NCBI RefSeq assembly: GCF_000699445.3
Contig: NC_067196.1
Location: 86,356,364 to 86,420,363, forward strand
DNA from: Schistosoma haematobium
Taxonomy: Eukaryota > Platyhelminthes > Trematoda > Strigeidida > Schistosomatidae
Direction: 5' to 3'
DNA length: 64,000 bases
Under the pieces are notes generated by a model. That model worked only from the letters and a program-made list of their open reading frames with translations, was not told the origin of the DNA and made no database searches. A program made the translations under genes and the position numbers. This document shows, piece after piece, positions 45,465-58,501 of this stretch; positions within the stretch are counted from its first letter, which is position 1; each line of letters starts with the position of its first letter.

Positions 45465-47310
45465 TTACTTACATACTTACGCCTGTTACTCCTCGTGAAG
45501 GAACATACGCCGCTCACCAGCATTCTCCATCCAACACTGTTCTGGGCAATCTTTTCCAGCTCCTTCCAGTTCTTATTCATCCTTCACATATCTGGTTCTA
45601 TTTCCCGACATAATGTGTTCTTTGGTCTTCCACTTTTCCGTTTCCCTTCAGGATTCCAAGTTAGGGCTTGCCTCGTGATGCAGTTTGACGATTTGCGTAG
45701 TTTGTCTTATCCATTTCCATCGTCTTTTCCTAATTTCTTCTTCAGCTAAGAGCTGGTTTGTTGTCTCCCACAGCATGGTTTTACTGATGGTCTCCGGCCA
45801 ATGGATGTTAAGTATCATGCGTAGACAACCATTTATAAATACTTGCACCTTCTTGATGATGGTTGTTGTAGTTCTCCAAGTTTGAGCTCCGTACAGTAGA
45901 ACTGCTTTGACATTCATATTGAAGATTCTCACTTTGGTATTGGTTGAATGTTGTTTTGAGTTCCATATGTTCTTCAACTGTAGGAATGCGACCCTTGCTT
46001 TGCCAATCCTCGCCTTTACGTCTGCATGTGATCCTCCTTGTTCATCGATGATGCTTTCCAGGTATGTGAAGGATTCTACATCTTCCAGAGTTTCGCCATC
46101 AAGGGTGATTGGATTGCTGTTCTCCGCTTTGAATTTGAGGACCTTGGTTTTCCCTTTGTGTATGCTGAGGCCTACTGATGCAGAGACTGCTGCTACATTG
46201 GCTGTCTTCATCTGCATCTTTTCATGTGTATGCGATAGGAGAGCTAGGTCATCTGCGAAGTCCAAATCGTCTAATTGATTCTGAGCTGTCCATTGTATGC
46301 CGTGTTTTCCTTCAGATGTCGAGGTCTTCATAATCCAGTCAACCACCAGAAGAAAGAGGATGGGAGAGAGTAGACAGCCTTGTCAGACTCTGGTCCTTAC
46401 TTGGAATGCATCTGTCAGCTGTCCTCTATGAACGACCTTGCACTGTAGTTCAGCTAGTTGATCTCGAAGTTGGGCGTCTACTGCATCTTTCATCCGGTTC
46501 AACAAAGCTCTGTTGGAGACTTTTCCTGGTACTGACATTAGTGTAATGCCTCTGTAGTTTTCACATTTGCTCAGATCTCCTTTCTTTGGAATCTTGATGA
46601 GGTGTCCTTCTTTCCAGTCCATTGGCACTTGTTCCTCCTCCCAAATCTTTTTGAATAGAGGGTAAAGCATGCTTGTAGTTACTTCGATGTCTGACTACAG
46701 TGCTTCAGCTGGTATGCTGTCTGGTCCTGCTGCTTTCCCGCTCTTGATTTGTCTGATGGCCATTCTGATTTCTTTCGTCGTTGGTGGGTTGACATCTATA
46801 GGAAGATCTGTGTACTCTGCTTCAATGTCCGGTGGATTCGTTGGAGCCGGCCTGTTCAGGAGTTCCTCGAAGTATTCTACCCATCTGTTCCACTGTTGTT
46901 GAATTTCAGTGATTGGCCTACCTTCTTTGTCGTTGGCCGGTCTCTCTGGTTTACTGTATTTCCCTGCTAGTTTCTTCGTTGTATCGTAAATTTGTTTCAT
47001 ATTTCTTCCCCTTGCAGCTTTTTCCACCGTCGTTGCGAGTTCTTCCACGTATTTCTTCTTGTCGGCTCTTATGCTTTTCTTCACTTGCTTGTTTACTTAT
47101 ATATATTCAGCTTGTGCTTGGACTTTCTCTGTTCGTGTTCGGCTATTGTTAATTGTTTTCCCACTATCAGTTAATTTTGTGATGGTGAAGAAGATTTGTA
47201 GCTCACGTGGATGATTTTGATGGAGTTTTGTTCTCTGAGCTAGATGGTTTGTTCGTGGAGCTTTCATCATTCTTCTGAACGACATTATCAGCACAAACTT
47301 CAGATAGAAG
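45465..47310 (-). pseudogene. L2 non-LTR retrotransposon, internally deleted reverse transcriptase
   Basis: Minus-strand remains of an RTE-like reverse transcriptase in three main pieces. 46695-47084 is the region before the RT (EELLNRPAP, SGKAAGPDSIPAEAL). 46383-46670 is the RT fingers (DWKEGHLIKIPKKGD, YRGITLMSV). 45648-46346 is the palm onward ([11 protein letters not shown] catalytic motif C, then [13 protein letters not shown] and [10 protein letters not shown]). Between LRDQ and LQCKVVH about 60 residues are missing, including motif A with its catalytic Asp, so the enzyme cannot work. A stop splits pieces one and two, and no endonuclease domain precedes them. The leader at 47190-47310 appears as a separate repeat elsewhere. 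Clade not established. Confidence 0.8.
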
Positions 47311-47823
47311 AAATTCGAACGCTTGAATATGTGTAACTTTTCAACTCAATCACTTAAATGCATAGTGTTACTGGATTTTTTTTCCGATTCTGGACTTTCA
47401 AATGTTTATTATTGCATTAAAACACAAACTATAATGTCAGAATTCATTAACAGATACCATAAGGAATAATTTTATAATAATACAACAGCCACAGGAAAAC
47501 GACAATAACAATTGATGTATTAGATGCTGTTTCATTTCAGTATGACACTCTTCAATAGTGTCCACCCATGACCTATATTTTCTTATTTACTAGTCTGTAA
47601 TAATGACCTTTGATTAAGAATATGATTCTTTTGTTTTAAATGTTTAACAAGTAAATAACTATGTGAAAAAATTCTTCACATCCCGCCCCCAAAAAAATAA
47701 AGTTCATCAAAACAACTTGCTTGTTTCAACAATCAGAAATGATCTATATCACAGTGGGTGAAGATAATACATAATTAGCAGTGAAGGAAGGCAGGGGAAA
47801 CTAGATTTATTATTATTAATATT
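47311..47823. other. AT-rich stretch without recognised feature
   Basis: Nothing recognised. Confidence 0.3.
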
Positions 47824-49462
<1,639 letters not shown>

Positions 49463-49605
49463 CTTTAAACAGATACTGACTGACCAGAAGAATGTTTGGC
49501 ATTTCTTATCAATGATTTTCATTGTTCAATTATTTTATTTTCATGATATGCAATGAACAACATACAAATTAACATATTTTATTAATTATAAACTATGAAA
49601 TTCCC

Positions 49606-49894
49606 GGCGAGACTATAATTTATGGACAAACCAATCAGATTTATGATAACAGGTCTTGGATTTCGGCACGAAATTCATTCATCCATTTGGCTAAATAGCG
49701 TCTTGACACTTTAGGTGATGTCAGTTCATGATAAAATCCCTAAATCTAAGCTCTATCTCTGACTATCAACTGTAAATCACAATCTTTATCCTTCACAATG
49801 ATTTAAATTCTTCATTTAGCTTTAGTCAGTAGGTGGACATTCTCAAGGTCACTAAGGTGTTGCTCAAATGTCATCCATAAATTATATTCTTACC
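49606..49894 (+). mobile_element. MITE M copy 5
   Basis: About 289 bp, ends GGCGAGACTATAATTTATGG and ATCCATAAATTATATTCTTA. Same length as copy 1. Confidence 0.7.
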
Positions 49895-50345
49895 AAAAAG
49901 TGTTATCTGTAAGGATGGAAAAGCCCTCGCTTGATCATTTCAACGTGCAGCAATCAGTAAACTTACTCTTGAGAACTAACGAACTTGATCAATATCTAGG
50001 ATTCACTTTCTACACTTATAAGAGAACATATTCTTACTTGATTAAAACTAAAGGAATGTGGTTAGGAGTTCGATCCAGGACTATTCAATCGACTGTGATC
50101 TTTCTGCTAACAGGAATGCTGATCTCTAGATATTTTTTTATCAAATACTTTATAATTTACCAATATTTCTTTGTTTTGAAATCTTTAAAACAGAGAGAAA
50201 TTTAAGATGAAGTTTGATCGCCATAATTGTCTATACGTTGTAGATTTTACACAACCGTGCATTGGTATTAGTAACAAGATATGACTAAACATTATGTTTT
50301 CAGGACTATCAGCTTCTCAGATATTCTTACGCATTTAAACCATTA
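49895..50345. other. Stretch with a 101-codon ORF of doubtful status
   Basis: A plus-strand frame (49900-50205) has hydrophobic segments near its end but no recognisable family features, no splice context and an AT-driven composition. I do not call it a gene. Confidence 0.25.
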
Positions 50346-50349
50346 AAAG

Positions 50350-50407
<58 letters not shown>
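50346..50407. repeat. (ATT)n microsatellite
   Basis: About 20 ATT units. Confidence 0.95.
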
Positions 50408-50410
<3 letters not shown>

Positions 50411-50850
50411 CTACTCATATGTGATGCACCATAAAAATAACAATTTTGATTTTCGTTTGTATCTTACAGTTTTAACCAAATCGCACTAAGATGAATATTC
50501 TATGCATTTTAATAAGGAGATACATTTATCATTAGAGACTTTCAGCCAGTTCAATTGTTGTCACATATAGATGATATTATTATGTGTTCATAAATTACGT
50601 GCTCAATAACTAATAGGTTGAAATTTTAGGTAGTAGTCGATCTAATCGAAGGTAACATAGATGCTCATTGATGACAATGACTGATAGAGGAAGTATAAAC
50701 CACAAGTTAATCAAAGTCTTCAATAGTAAAATATTGTATTCCCATTGACTGATATGGTATTTATATGAAGATTGAAATGAATTGATTTTGATGTCATCCA
50801 AATTTATCATTGTTCACTATTCAGGATTATTGAACTAGTGAAATAGCTTT
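50408..50850. other. AT-rich stretch without recognised feature
   Basis: Nothing recognised. Confidence 0.3.
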
Positions 50851-51305
50851 ACAATTGGTTGATCACTGGGTGGTGATCAGTGTCATATATGTCAGGTCCT
50901 TCTTATTGCACATCGAATACTATCGACCAAGTTGCAATGTGGTCACTAGTCTAGGTGACTCGACATTGCGTCACTATGTTGTGATAAGATGGTTGTTGAA
51001 GGCAGTCAGCTGGAAACCCTGGGTTTAGGTTTCGTGCTAGTCGACACTCTTCAGCAAGGTTCACCTGTGATTTTGAAGGAACTGACGCTCCCTGACAGAT
51101 TTGATCTCGTGTCACTCAGCTTTACAGTCAGAGACGGATAGCTTAGTGGTAACGTCTCTGACTGTGAAGCTGGGTGACACGAGATCGAATCCATCAGGGA
51201 GCGTCAGTTCCTTCAAGATCACAGGTGAGCCTTGCTGACGAGTGTCAATTAGCACGAAACCTAAACCCAGGGTTTCCAGCTGACTGCCTTCAACAACCAT
51301 CTTAT
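50851..51305. repeat. F3 hammerhead SINE, near-perfect inverted pair
   Basis: A minus F3 copy (50851-51135) and a plus copy (51154-51305). Arms 50985-51135 and 51154-51304 are each 151 bp; the 18-bp spacer is the A-box region GGATAGCTTAGTGGTAAC. Both hammerheads have CTGA.GA, stem II GTGT/GCAC and GAAAC but share the same damaged cleavage region (CCTAAACC), so one arm was copied from the other. Confidence 0.8.
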
Positions 51306-51648
51306 AGTGAAATAACTCTCCACTTCTCTGTGTTTATAAATGCTTCTCCAAATGATTTCAGTTCATAATGAAAATTTTTTTACACAAAAATACTAATTAC
51401 CTAATTGTTTACTCTCTACTATGCCACTTCGTCAAAGTTCAATCGAAAGGACAAAGTAGCAACTTGTTGAAATCTCAATGAGAGGGCAGAAAACGTTTGA
51501 GATTCGAGAAATCACAGTTTCCAAATTAGATATAAGACAATTAATATCACTGAATAACTTATCACTAATCCATAATTCTTATTATAACTACAGTTTAACA
51601 TGGTGATTAAAATGCCTTATCTTGTTTATCATACAATTATATACTTAC

Positions 51649-51836
51649 TTGGAATAAAATTACAACTAATCCACAAATCACAATCATTCCACCATAGAAG
51701 CCAATTATCTGTCGTAGTTTCACCCAACAACCTTCATGAATATTTGAATTCTTAATGTTAAATTCTCCCGGACATGTTGGATCAAGAACGACAAATTTAG
51801 CATCCATTTTACAACATGGAATAGGATATTTCAAAT
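51649..51836 (-). CDS. Tetraspanin exon: end of large loop and TM4
   Basis: Minus-strand exon between acceptor ATAG|ATTTGA and donor CAA|GTAAGT, 188 bp, entering in phase 1 and leaving in phase 0. With the last G of the previous exon it reads DLKYPIPCCKMDA, further Cys residues in PTCPGEF and EGCW, then a hydrophobic TM4 (IIGFYGGMIVICGLVVILFQ). The PCC and GC positions are the second half of the disulphide set of the tetraspanin large extracellular loop. The donor shows that at least one more exon, with the cytoplasmic tail, follows at lower coordinates; it was not found. Partners and role cannot be read from sequence; fluke tetraspanins are mostly tegument surface proteins. Confidence 0.85.
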
Positions 51837-51984
51837 CTATCATTGTCAAAAAGAAATTATATCAAACAGTTAATTTCTAAAAATATCTATTTCCTCCTTA
51901 CAGTTTCAATATGAAGCTATATGAATGTAAGACTGAGAGTTTGCATAGCAAATTGCTTTACTGAATAGTTCAGAGAACACAATT

Positions 51985-52170
51985 TATTCATTTTGTATTG
52001 TTTGTTTCAATCTTCCTGTAAGTGGATAACGCGATGGCATTTGAAGCAAACGGTACTGAGTTTGAGTCTTAGGGTGAACATCAACTCCATCGTGCAGGTA
52101 CATCTAGCCGACCAATCCCAAATAGGACGACACGCACGTCCTGGATTCCGTTGCTAGCCACCTTTCATCA
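51985..52170 (+). repeat. F1 (Smα-like) hammerhead SINE, mutated core
   Basis: Plus copy with A-box-like GTAAGTGGATAACGCGATGG. The hammerhead (about 52104-52150) has perfect CTGGAT 3' strand but core CCGACCA and GACAC, so inactive. It lies in the intron between tetraspanin exons 51649 and 53524. Confidence 0.7.
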
Positions 52171-52729
52171 TGACACAATTTATTGTTTTTATATTTACCG
52201 CTCTTAGTTAACAATTTTGGGTAGTTATTTATTATCAAAATATGTATTCATAACATTTGGAATATTTTATTATTTGAAATCTAAAATTAACGTACAGGTT
52301 AGTAAAATATTTTAATGGTGTCATATTAGTAGTTTACCGGAAATTTTCTAATAGTTTGAAGGGAATTTTCTGCATAAACTCACATAGGCTGGAAGGCCAT
52401 TGATAACTAGGTGTCCTAGTTTACTATTTCCTAATGTTACATACTCGTAACGCTATACAATGTTGACTCTATGACTTTATTGATTGAACTCCCGGATTTT
52501 AGCCACAATTGAGCCGTTAGACTCTGACATACATCATACTGCTTGTGAAACGAAATCTCATCATTTAGGAACATTTCAAATCATCATGTTAGTTAGGGTT
52601 TGCATAAAACTGTCATTTACAATAGGTCATGTAGTAATTAATCTACCTTTGTATACAGATCACTTGAACGAACCCCTTGTTAGTGAGCAATAATCACAAA
52701 AATGGACAATCATGAATTTATAATAATCT
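52171..52729. other. Intronic AT-rich stretch without recognised feature
   Basis: Nothing recognised. Confidence 0.3.
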
Positions 52730-52905
52730 TGACTATCATAACCCAGTAGTCTAGTAGATAACAGTATGAAGTTTAAAGAAATATTTACTGAATCTCGGTT
52801 GCATTATAAATATCACCAAAGAGGTGAAAGCACACTAACTGATGGATGAGTTCAAAACAGGGTGAAACGTGCATTCAAGATTATTTGTCTTTGACATAAT
52901 TTACT
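52730..52905 (+). repeat. F1-like SINE, very degenerate
   Basis: An A-box-like CAGTAGTCTAGTAGATAACA and a residual CTGATGGATGAGTTC..GGTGAAACGTGC hammerhead-like stretch. Weak. Confidence 0.35.
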
Positions 52906-53044
52906 GATACTTGATATGAATCATTCAGACTGTGGAATAACTTCTATGCCATTCAATAGTGACTTTCAACCCTAAATGCAAAAATAATCAGTCAAGGATA
53001 ATTTTTTCTCAAAAGAAATCTACATAAAAATTGGGACACTTAAC

Positions 53045-53165
53045 TTATACTTGAAGTTTACGCTGATGATGTTGTTCACAAAAATGATGAAAGCTTCATG
53101 ACCAAACCATACAACTTAGAGAACAAAATTCCGTCAAACTCATCCATATGAACTACAAATCACCG
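53045..53165 (+). repeat. 5' fragment of the L2 non-LTR element
   Basis: Plus-oriented match to 4280-4380 and to the reverse of 47190-47310 (CTTGAAGTTTACGCTGATGA onward). Confidence 0.55.
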
Positions 53166-53264
53166 TCCTAACATGAAATTCAGCTTACAGCCATCATTAT
53201 AAAGACTTTGTTGAACAACTCAATTCCATCGTTTGAAAATCAATGTATTAAACGAACGTTTATT

Positions 53265-53440
53265 TCAATGGTTGAGATTATGAGTCAATTGAAGCTAGAA
53301 ACCTGGAATCACTGGACAGCCGTTTCGTTCTATTGTGAGACTCCTAACTAGCAGTGTGCATCCAAGATCCCGCCTCGCGAGATTCGGACCCAGGATCTAT
53401 CAGTCTCGTGAGCGAGCGCTTATTCACTAGATGTTAATTT
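53265..53440 (-). repeat. F2 SINE, disrupted hammerhead
   Basis: Minus copy with tail, B box (GATTCGGACCC) and part of the head. A 4-5 base insertion sits in CTGAGGA. Confidence 0.65.
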
Positions 53441-53523
53441 TAAATATAACCACAAATCTTATGTAACATATGTTTTCTAGAAATTTTTGATTTGATATTA
53501 TAGACCATTAATTATGAACATAC

Positions 53524-53611
53524 CGAAATTTTGTTCATTAAAAAGTACTTTTCTTTGAAAATTAGGTGAATCATCAAAATCAGATCCATTCAATAATCCA
53601 CAACAATTTAG
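53524..53611 (-). CDS. Tetraspanin exon: CCG motif
   Basis: Minus-strand exon of 88 bp between acceptor TTATTCCAG| and donor CG|GTATGT; enters in phase 0, leaves in phase 1. It encodes LNCCGLLNGSDFDDSPNFQR and on to NEQNF. The CCG triplet is the defining motif of the tetraspanin large extracellular loop. Its phase matches the exons on both sides (55499-55603 and 51649-51836). Confidence 0.85.
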
Positions 53612-53804
53612 CTGGAATAAGATTGTAAAAGATTACATTCGATTCTATCTAAAACAAATTTAAATACTGTTAGAATAATTGAATCATAATTACAAAGTTG
53701 ATTGATTACATCAATTGGAGTAATGTTTACACTGTTTTTTTTTACAAATCAATCCATAAAAATGACTACTGATAAACTACTTATCCGTCTATCTATATTT
53801 CATT

Positions 53805-54030
53805 TCCCATCGTGGACTGGTTGAAGTTAGACGTTGAGTGCCGGCTCAGTGGTCTAGTTGGTTAAGCGCCTAGCGCGAACTTGATGGGTCCTGGGTTCGA
53901 ATCCCGCGGGGTCGTGGATGAGGGTGAGGATGAGGAGTCCCATACTAGGACGAAACAGCCGTCCAGTGCTTCCAGGTTTCCCATGGTGGTCAAGCCTCAA
54001 TTGACTCATGATTTCAACAAGTACTATTAC
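53805..54030 (+). repeat. F2 hammerhead SINE, core mutated
   Basis: Plus copy, head with A- and B-box-like segments (GGTTCGAATCCC). The core reads ATGAGGA (C3 to A) and the 5' strand of stem I is lost. Confidence 0.7.
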
Positions 54031-54089
54031 AATTTCTTGAAGATTCTTCATCATTCTTATGCACTGATTAAAATCAGTTTAAAGTTAAG

Positions 54090-54395
54090 AGTGAGTGTGT
54101 TGTGTGCTACTGATGTCGATAGATATAAGTAGTATGTATCATCAATTGAAAGTGAAATACCAGACAGCAGAAGGTTAAGAAGACCAAAGAAAAGAGAATG
54201 AGAACAAAAAATGACTGATGTGGAAATGAAGAAACAATCAAATCACAGACGATTGATTGGCATTTTGCAAATGAAGTATTTATTGTATGGTTCTCAGATT
54301 TTACTAAGAGATTCTGTAACTTTTTATTCACATACATTTGGTTCTCCCCACCTGTGTTCTCGTTCATTACATGAGTGCCTTCAATATGGAGTTAA
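54090..54395 (+). repeat. Palindrome-ended repeat family N
   Basis: Plus copy beginning near GTGTGCTACTGATGTCGATA and running to CTCTTCATTACATGAGTGCC-like sequence. Collinear with 62400-62710 and 63473-63745. Confidence 0.55.
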
Positions 54396-54434
54396 TTTTG
54401 TCATGGTTATTTCTTGATAAACTGTCTTACCTAT

Positions 54435-54620
54435 ATGTTTCTTGAGCAAAGATGGTTGATGACTAGCTCTAGAATCCAGGACACTTATTTAGTTTTATTT
54501 AGGAGTCGTCAGTTGGATGTAGTTGCATCTCAGAATTGATGTTTACTCTTAGACTTGAACATATTACTGTTCACTTCAAACATCATTGAGTCATCCACCT
54601 AGCTAATGAGTCCAGATAAC
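54435..54620 (-). repeat. F1 (Smα-like) SINE, degenerate
   Basis: Minus copy. CTGACGA-like core on the minus strand (plus GTCGTCAG), eroded GAAAC. Confidence 0.55.
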
Positions 54621-54999
54621 CATTGCCTTGTGTAATGAGGTTAATTTTAAATCATATGTATTGGTTATTTGAATCTTCCCATTGATTTTTATTACTTCAA
54701 TCGCAACAGCTTTATGTTGAGCTGAATGGTTGATTTGACGGTTAACAGAATATACCGCTCAGCAACGGACAACGTTTTAAAAAAAATGAAGTTCATGCAT
54801 CACCGAAATTTCAAACAATGAATAAATGATCCTATCAAATCCCAAAATGTTTACCAATCTACTTATATGTGCATGGACTCGCATACATTGAGAGAAGTAA
54901 TAACAATAAATGGTGGTTAAGTATGTATTTGTTTACAAAACCAATACCCATGATATTTCGGTAAACAATAGATTATAAAAGTCTACTTGACAAATATCT

Positions 55000-55335
55000 A
55001 TTATTATCAGGAGGGGTTTGGTGGATATTATAGTAGTTCTTAGTTGAGATGAGTCAAATGAAAACACTGGTGGGTATGTCGCCCAATTTCGTGAATTAGC
55101 TGAAGTTAGACATTAACACCGTTGGATGTCGACCGACTCAGTGGTCTAGAGGTTAAGCACTCGCTTACGAGACTGATATGTCTTAGGTTCGAATCTCGCG
55201 AGACGAGATCGTGGATGCGCATTGCTGAGGAATCTCACAATAGGACGAAATGACCGTCCAATGCTTCCAGGTTTTCGATGATGGTCTAACTTCACTTGAC
55301 TCACGATCTCAACTAATAAAATATCTATTATCATA
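55000..55335 (+). repeat. F2 hammerhead SINE with inverted tail at left
   Basis: A minus-type tail piece (55010-55070) is followed by a plus unit with leader (TCGCCCAATTTCGTG), head (B box GGTTCGAATCTC), hammerhead and tail. It lies just downstream of tetraspanin exon 55499-55603, inside the intron. Confidence 0.7.
55219..55264 (+). ncRNA. Hammerhead ribozyme, F2 type, stem I with compensated pair
   Basis: Stem I is GCATTG/CAATGC, a fully paired variant of the usual GCACTG/CAGTGC. Core CTGAGGA, GAAA and GTC are kept. Stem II (ATCT/GGAC) is weakened and stem III has a wobble (ATGACCGT). Activity uncertain. Confidence 0.65.
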
Positions 55336-55498
55336 TACATATTTATGAAGTTTGTAAACTGAACTAGAAACTGCTTACATAGTAGAAGTAAATTACTACA
55401 ACTAATTGAAGTTTAGCAGTCCAAACCTTTCAATTTGTATTTTCAATAGACTATTTACATCAAATCCAAATATACATTTAGTATTAGTAGAAACTTAC

Positions 55499-55603
55499 AG
55501 TTGGCATAATAACTGAATATATTATACTATCAGTATTATTAGAACCAATTGAATGATAATTTCTCAGTGAGTTATGAGCAATTTTTCTAGCTAACTTGAA
55601 TAT
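55499..55603 (-). CDS. Tetraspanin exon: start of large extracellular loop
   Basis: Minus-strand exon of 105 bp between acceptor GAAATTAG| and donor CCAACT|GTAAGT, phase 0 at both ends. It encodes 35 residues beginning IFKLARKIAHNSLRNYHS, with a possible N-glycosylation site (NNT), and ending VIMPT, which runs straight into LNCCG of the next exon. Helical, charged start and lack of Cys fit the region between TM3 and CCG. Confidence 0.75.
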
Positions 55604-55662
55604 CTAATTTCATAAAGTAGAAACATAAAATAATTTTAAGTTGTTAAGAAAAATGTATTAAT

Positions 55663-55953
55663 GGCGAGATTATAATTTATGGACGAACCAATCACGTATA
55701 AGATAACAGGTCTCAAATTTTGGCGCGAAACTCACTCATCCATTTTTGGATAAATAGAGTTTCGGCATTATAGATGATGTCCGTTTGTGATGAAAACCTA
55801 AAATCTAATTCCTAACCTTAACTATCATCTGTAAATCATAATTCGAACTTCTCACACTAATTTATAACCCTCATTTGGTCCTAGTTATTAAGTGTACACT
55901 CTCAAGGTCAGTTTAGCATTGCTCAAAGGTCGTTCATAAATTATAATCTCACC
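55663..55953 (+). mobile_element. MITE M copy 6
   Basis: About 291 bp, ends GGCGAGATTATAATTTATGG and TTCATAAATTATAATCTCACC with matching changes at both ends. Lies in the tetraspanin intron. Confidence 0.7.
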
Positions 55954-56339
55954 ATATGAACAAAAATAATTTTTTTCCATCTAAAAAATTTCTCCTCAGG
56001 TCCTTCAATGAAAACGGCCAAATTTAAGGAAAATACTTTGTTTTACTCATAACCCATAAGAAATCAGGATTGTTAGTGAATCGGAGAATCGTCAATTTAT
56101 ATGCTATTGATATATCTATATAATTGTACAGTTTGATAATGAATTCCTTTGAAGGAGATCGATTCGGGAAGGTTCATGTTTATTTTTTAGTGTTTGAATG
56201 GGATCTATGACAGTTGAACTTGAAGAGAATTCATGGAAAATAATATTCTTCATTCATGTATGTGTTTCAAAATAATGAAAATTCTTAGAATTTTAAAACT
56301 AGACCTGTTAATGAATACACAGCTTTTGGATTTTGCTAA

Positions 56340-57065
56340 CTTACGTCACCTATAGCGAAGGTAAGATATCTGTTTACCAATTAAAGGACGAGTATACTAT
56401 GCGGTAGTTCGTTCTGTTTTACTTTACGGCAGCGAAACATGTCCATTAAGAGCAGAAGATACTCGTAAGCTACTAGTAATTTGATCACAGATGTCTTAAA
56501 AATATTGCTTGCATCTGCTGGGATAACCGGGTAAGTAATCGTAAGGTTAGACGCAGAGTATTAGGTAAGGTTTTAAATCTTCATCGACTAAGATGTTTGG
56601 GTCACGTGTTACGTATGCCTCAACTCCGACTACTACAACGCGCAATGCTGACTAGTGTTGGGGTTGGATGGAAGAAAGTTAGGGGCATCAATGCTTGGTA
56701 TCCCTAACTTCTAGTCTTAGCTATATTGGTAGATGCAGACTACATGGTTGAAGTTCATCTAATTATCTTAATCAATGGTTGGAGACTGTGTGACATGGCT
56801 AAGAATCAATCACAATAGCGTAAGTGTATACTCTTTGTCTTCCCTCAAACTGTAAGATTAAAATTGCTTTATATCTTTCTACCAACTAATTCCTTCTTCC
56901 TGTACTATGTCCTTATATGCAATCTTTCTTTAATAAATTATTACCATTGAAGTGACTACATTGATGAATTTGGTGCTCCTCTTGTTGTGCTAATGAGGTG
57001 TGGCAACTTGGACCTATGCAGATATGTGCCTGGTCCTACATTGTAGCTGACTGACTGCTGTAAAA
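56340..57065 (+). pseudogene. L1-type non-LTR retrotransposon, 3' part, decayed
   Basis: Plus-strand remnants of an RT C-terminus: GRVYYAVVRSVLLYGSET, a stop, then LRWLGHVLRM and SLTSSLSYIGRCRLHG-like stretches in shifting frames. The 3' UTR ends CTGGTCCTACATTGTAGCTG. Collinear with 22425-22800. Several frameshifts and stops. Confidence 0.75.
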
Positions 57066-57579
57066 TCAATAAAAACGATGAACCATTGAAGGATAGTTTG
57101 TTCTTACGTTCAAGCCTTTCGAAAATTTGCATCCGTCACTCCATTCACACATAAGACCTAACTCGAGTTTTTCAGTTATGTGGCTTAGCTAAATCTAATG
57201 GCTGGTAGTTTCAGCTTTATTATGGGGGTTGTGGAGACTAATTCAATGTGTAGGTAATATTCTTCACAGACTGATAACAGTTGGGGTTGCCTTGGAAACC
57301 ACGGATCACGGGATGGTAATTTCATCTTACTATTGGACTACACATTAGTTATTATCCATGATATTAGATGATTGTTCGGTTATACCATGATTTGACTGTA
57401 GATTAATTACGAATTTCTTATTTACTATACGTTTGACGTGTAATACTGAAAGAGGAACCATGATAATCTCAAAATCTAAACGATTAATATCCTGACTACA
57501 TTTTTAGTGCAGTATTAACTGAATCGAGTTCGAAAACACTGTTAAATTATCAGTATAGGGCTATCGAGATTATTAAGTT
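57066..57579. other. AT-rich stretch without recognised feature
   Basis: Nothing recognised. Confidence 0.3.
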
Positions 57580-57970
57580 TCACCGAGATTATGAACCGAT
57601 TAACATTCGATCAACATTGAGAACCTGGAAGCATTGGACGGCCATTTCGTCCTAGTATGGCACTCTATCAAGAAGCCGTGACCAGTGAACTCTAATCCGT
57701 GTCGGGTGGGAGGCAGTTACTCATCAAATATAGTCGATCCATATCGTGAGCTGATTGAAGTTAGACTTTAAGACTGTTGTATCCTGACTCAGTGGTCTAT
57801 AAGTTAAGCGTTCGGGCGCAAGAATGATGATCCTGGGTTCTATTACCTTTGGTGATGTTTTTTGGATGCTCACTTCTGAGGAGTGACATATAAGAACGAG
57901 ACGGCCATCTAATGCTTCCAGGTTTTCAATGATGTTGGAATGTTTATCGGTTCATGATTTCAATGGAACT
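57580..57970. repeat. F2 SINE, head-to-head inverted pair
   Basis: A minus piece (57580-57680) joined to leader sequence, then a plus unit (about 57750-57970) with eroded core (CTGAGGA kept; GAGAC for GAAAC). Confidence 0.65.
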
Positions 57971-58501
57971 TATTTGGTCAGTTGATTCATTAATAGTTAT
58001 ACCACATGAGCTTGTTTTTCTTAAATTCGATCACAGAATATCATCAAAACTAGTATCTAATGAAAATAAGTTTAGAGAAGTCTCTTTACTGATAAATGAT
58101 TTTGAAGTTATAGTTGCATCAGTACTAAATTCGGATTCAATGTATCATTCTGTGAATTAGTGTCATTTATGATAATGTGTTTTATGTCTGATTAAGTGGA
58201 CATAAGTGAATTCACAATGCTAATGTTTTATAATAAAACTGATATTAAATTCTACTATATCAATGAACACTAGAGTGTTGCTTTCTCAGCTACCTAATTA
58301 TGTCAGGTATTATTTGTATAGGTGACTTAATATTAACTAGAAGATTGTATTTCCTAGTTCTTGATATTCAGGACTGAATTTGCTTATCGTTTTCCATATA
58401 AAATACAAAGATATAATCAGTTTGTCTTTCTAGGTATGCTTAAAGTATTTAATTATTTCGCATTAGTTTAATGAATGAACATTAAGTAAAGTTGAACTTA
58501 C

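Noticed and set aside
45420..47174. Several plus-strand ORFs of 60-123 codons
   Set aside because: They are antisense shadows of the L2 reverse-transcriptase remnant on the minus strand.
49900..50205. 101-codon ORF with hydrophobic C-terminus
   Set aside because: No family features, no splice signals, AT-driven composition and partly overlaps the end of a MITE flank.
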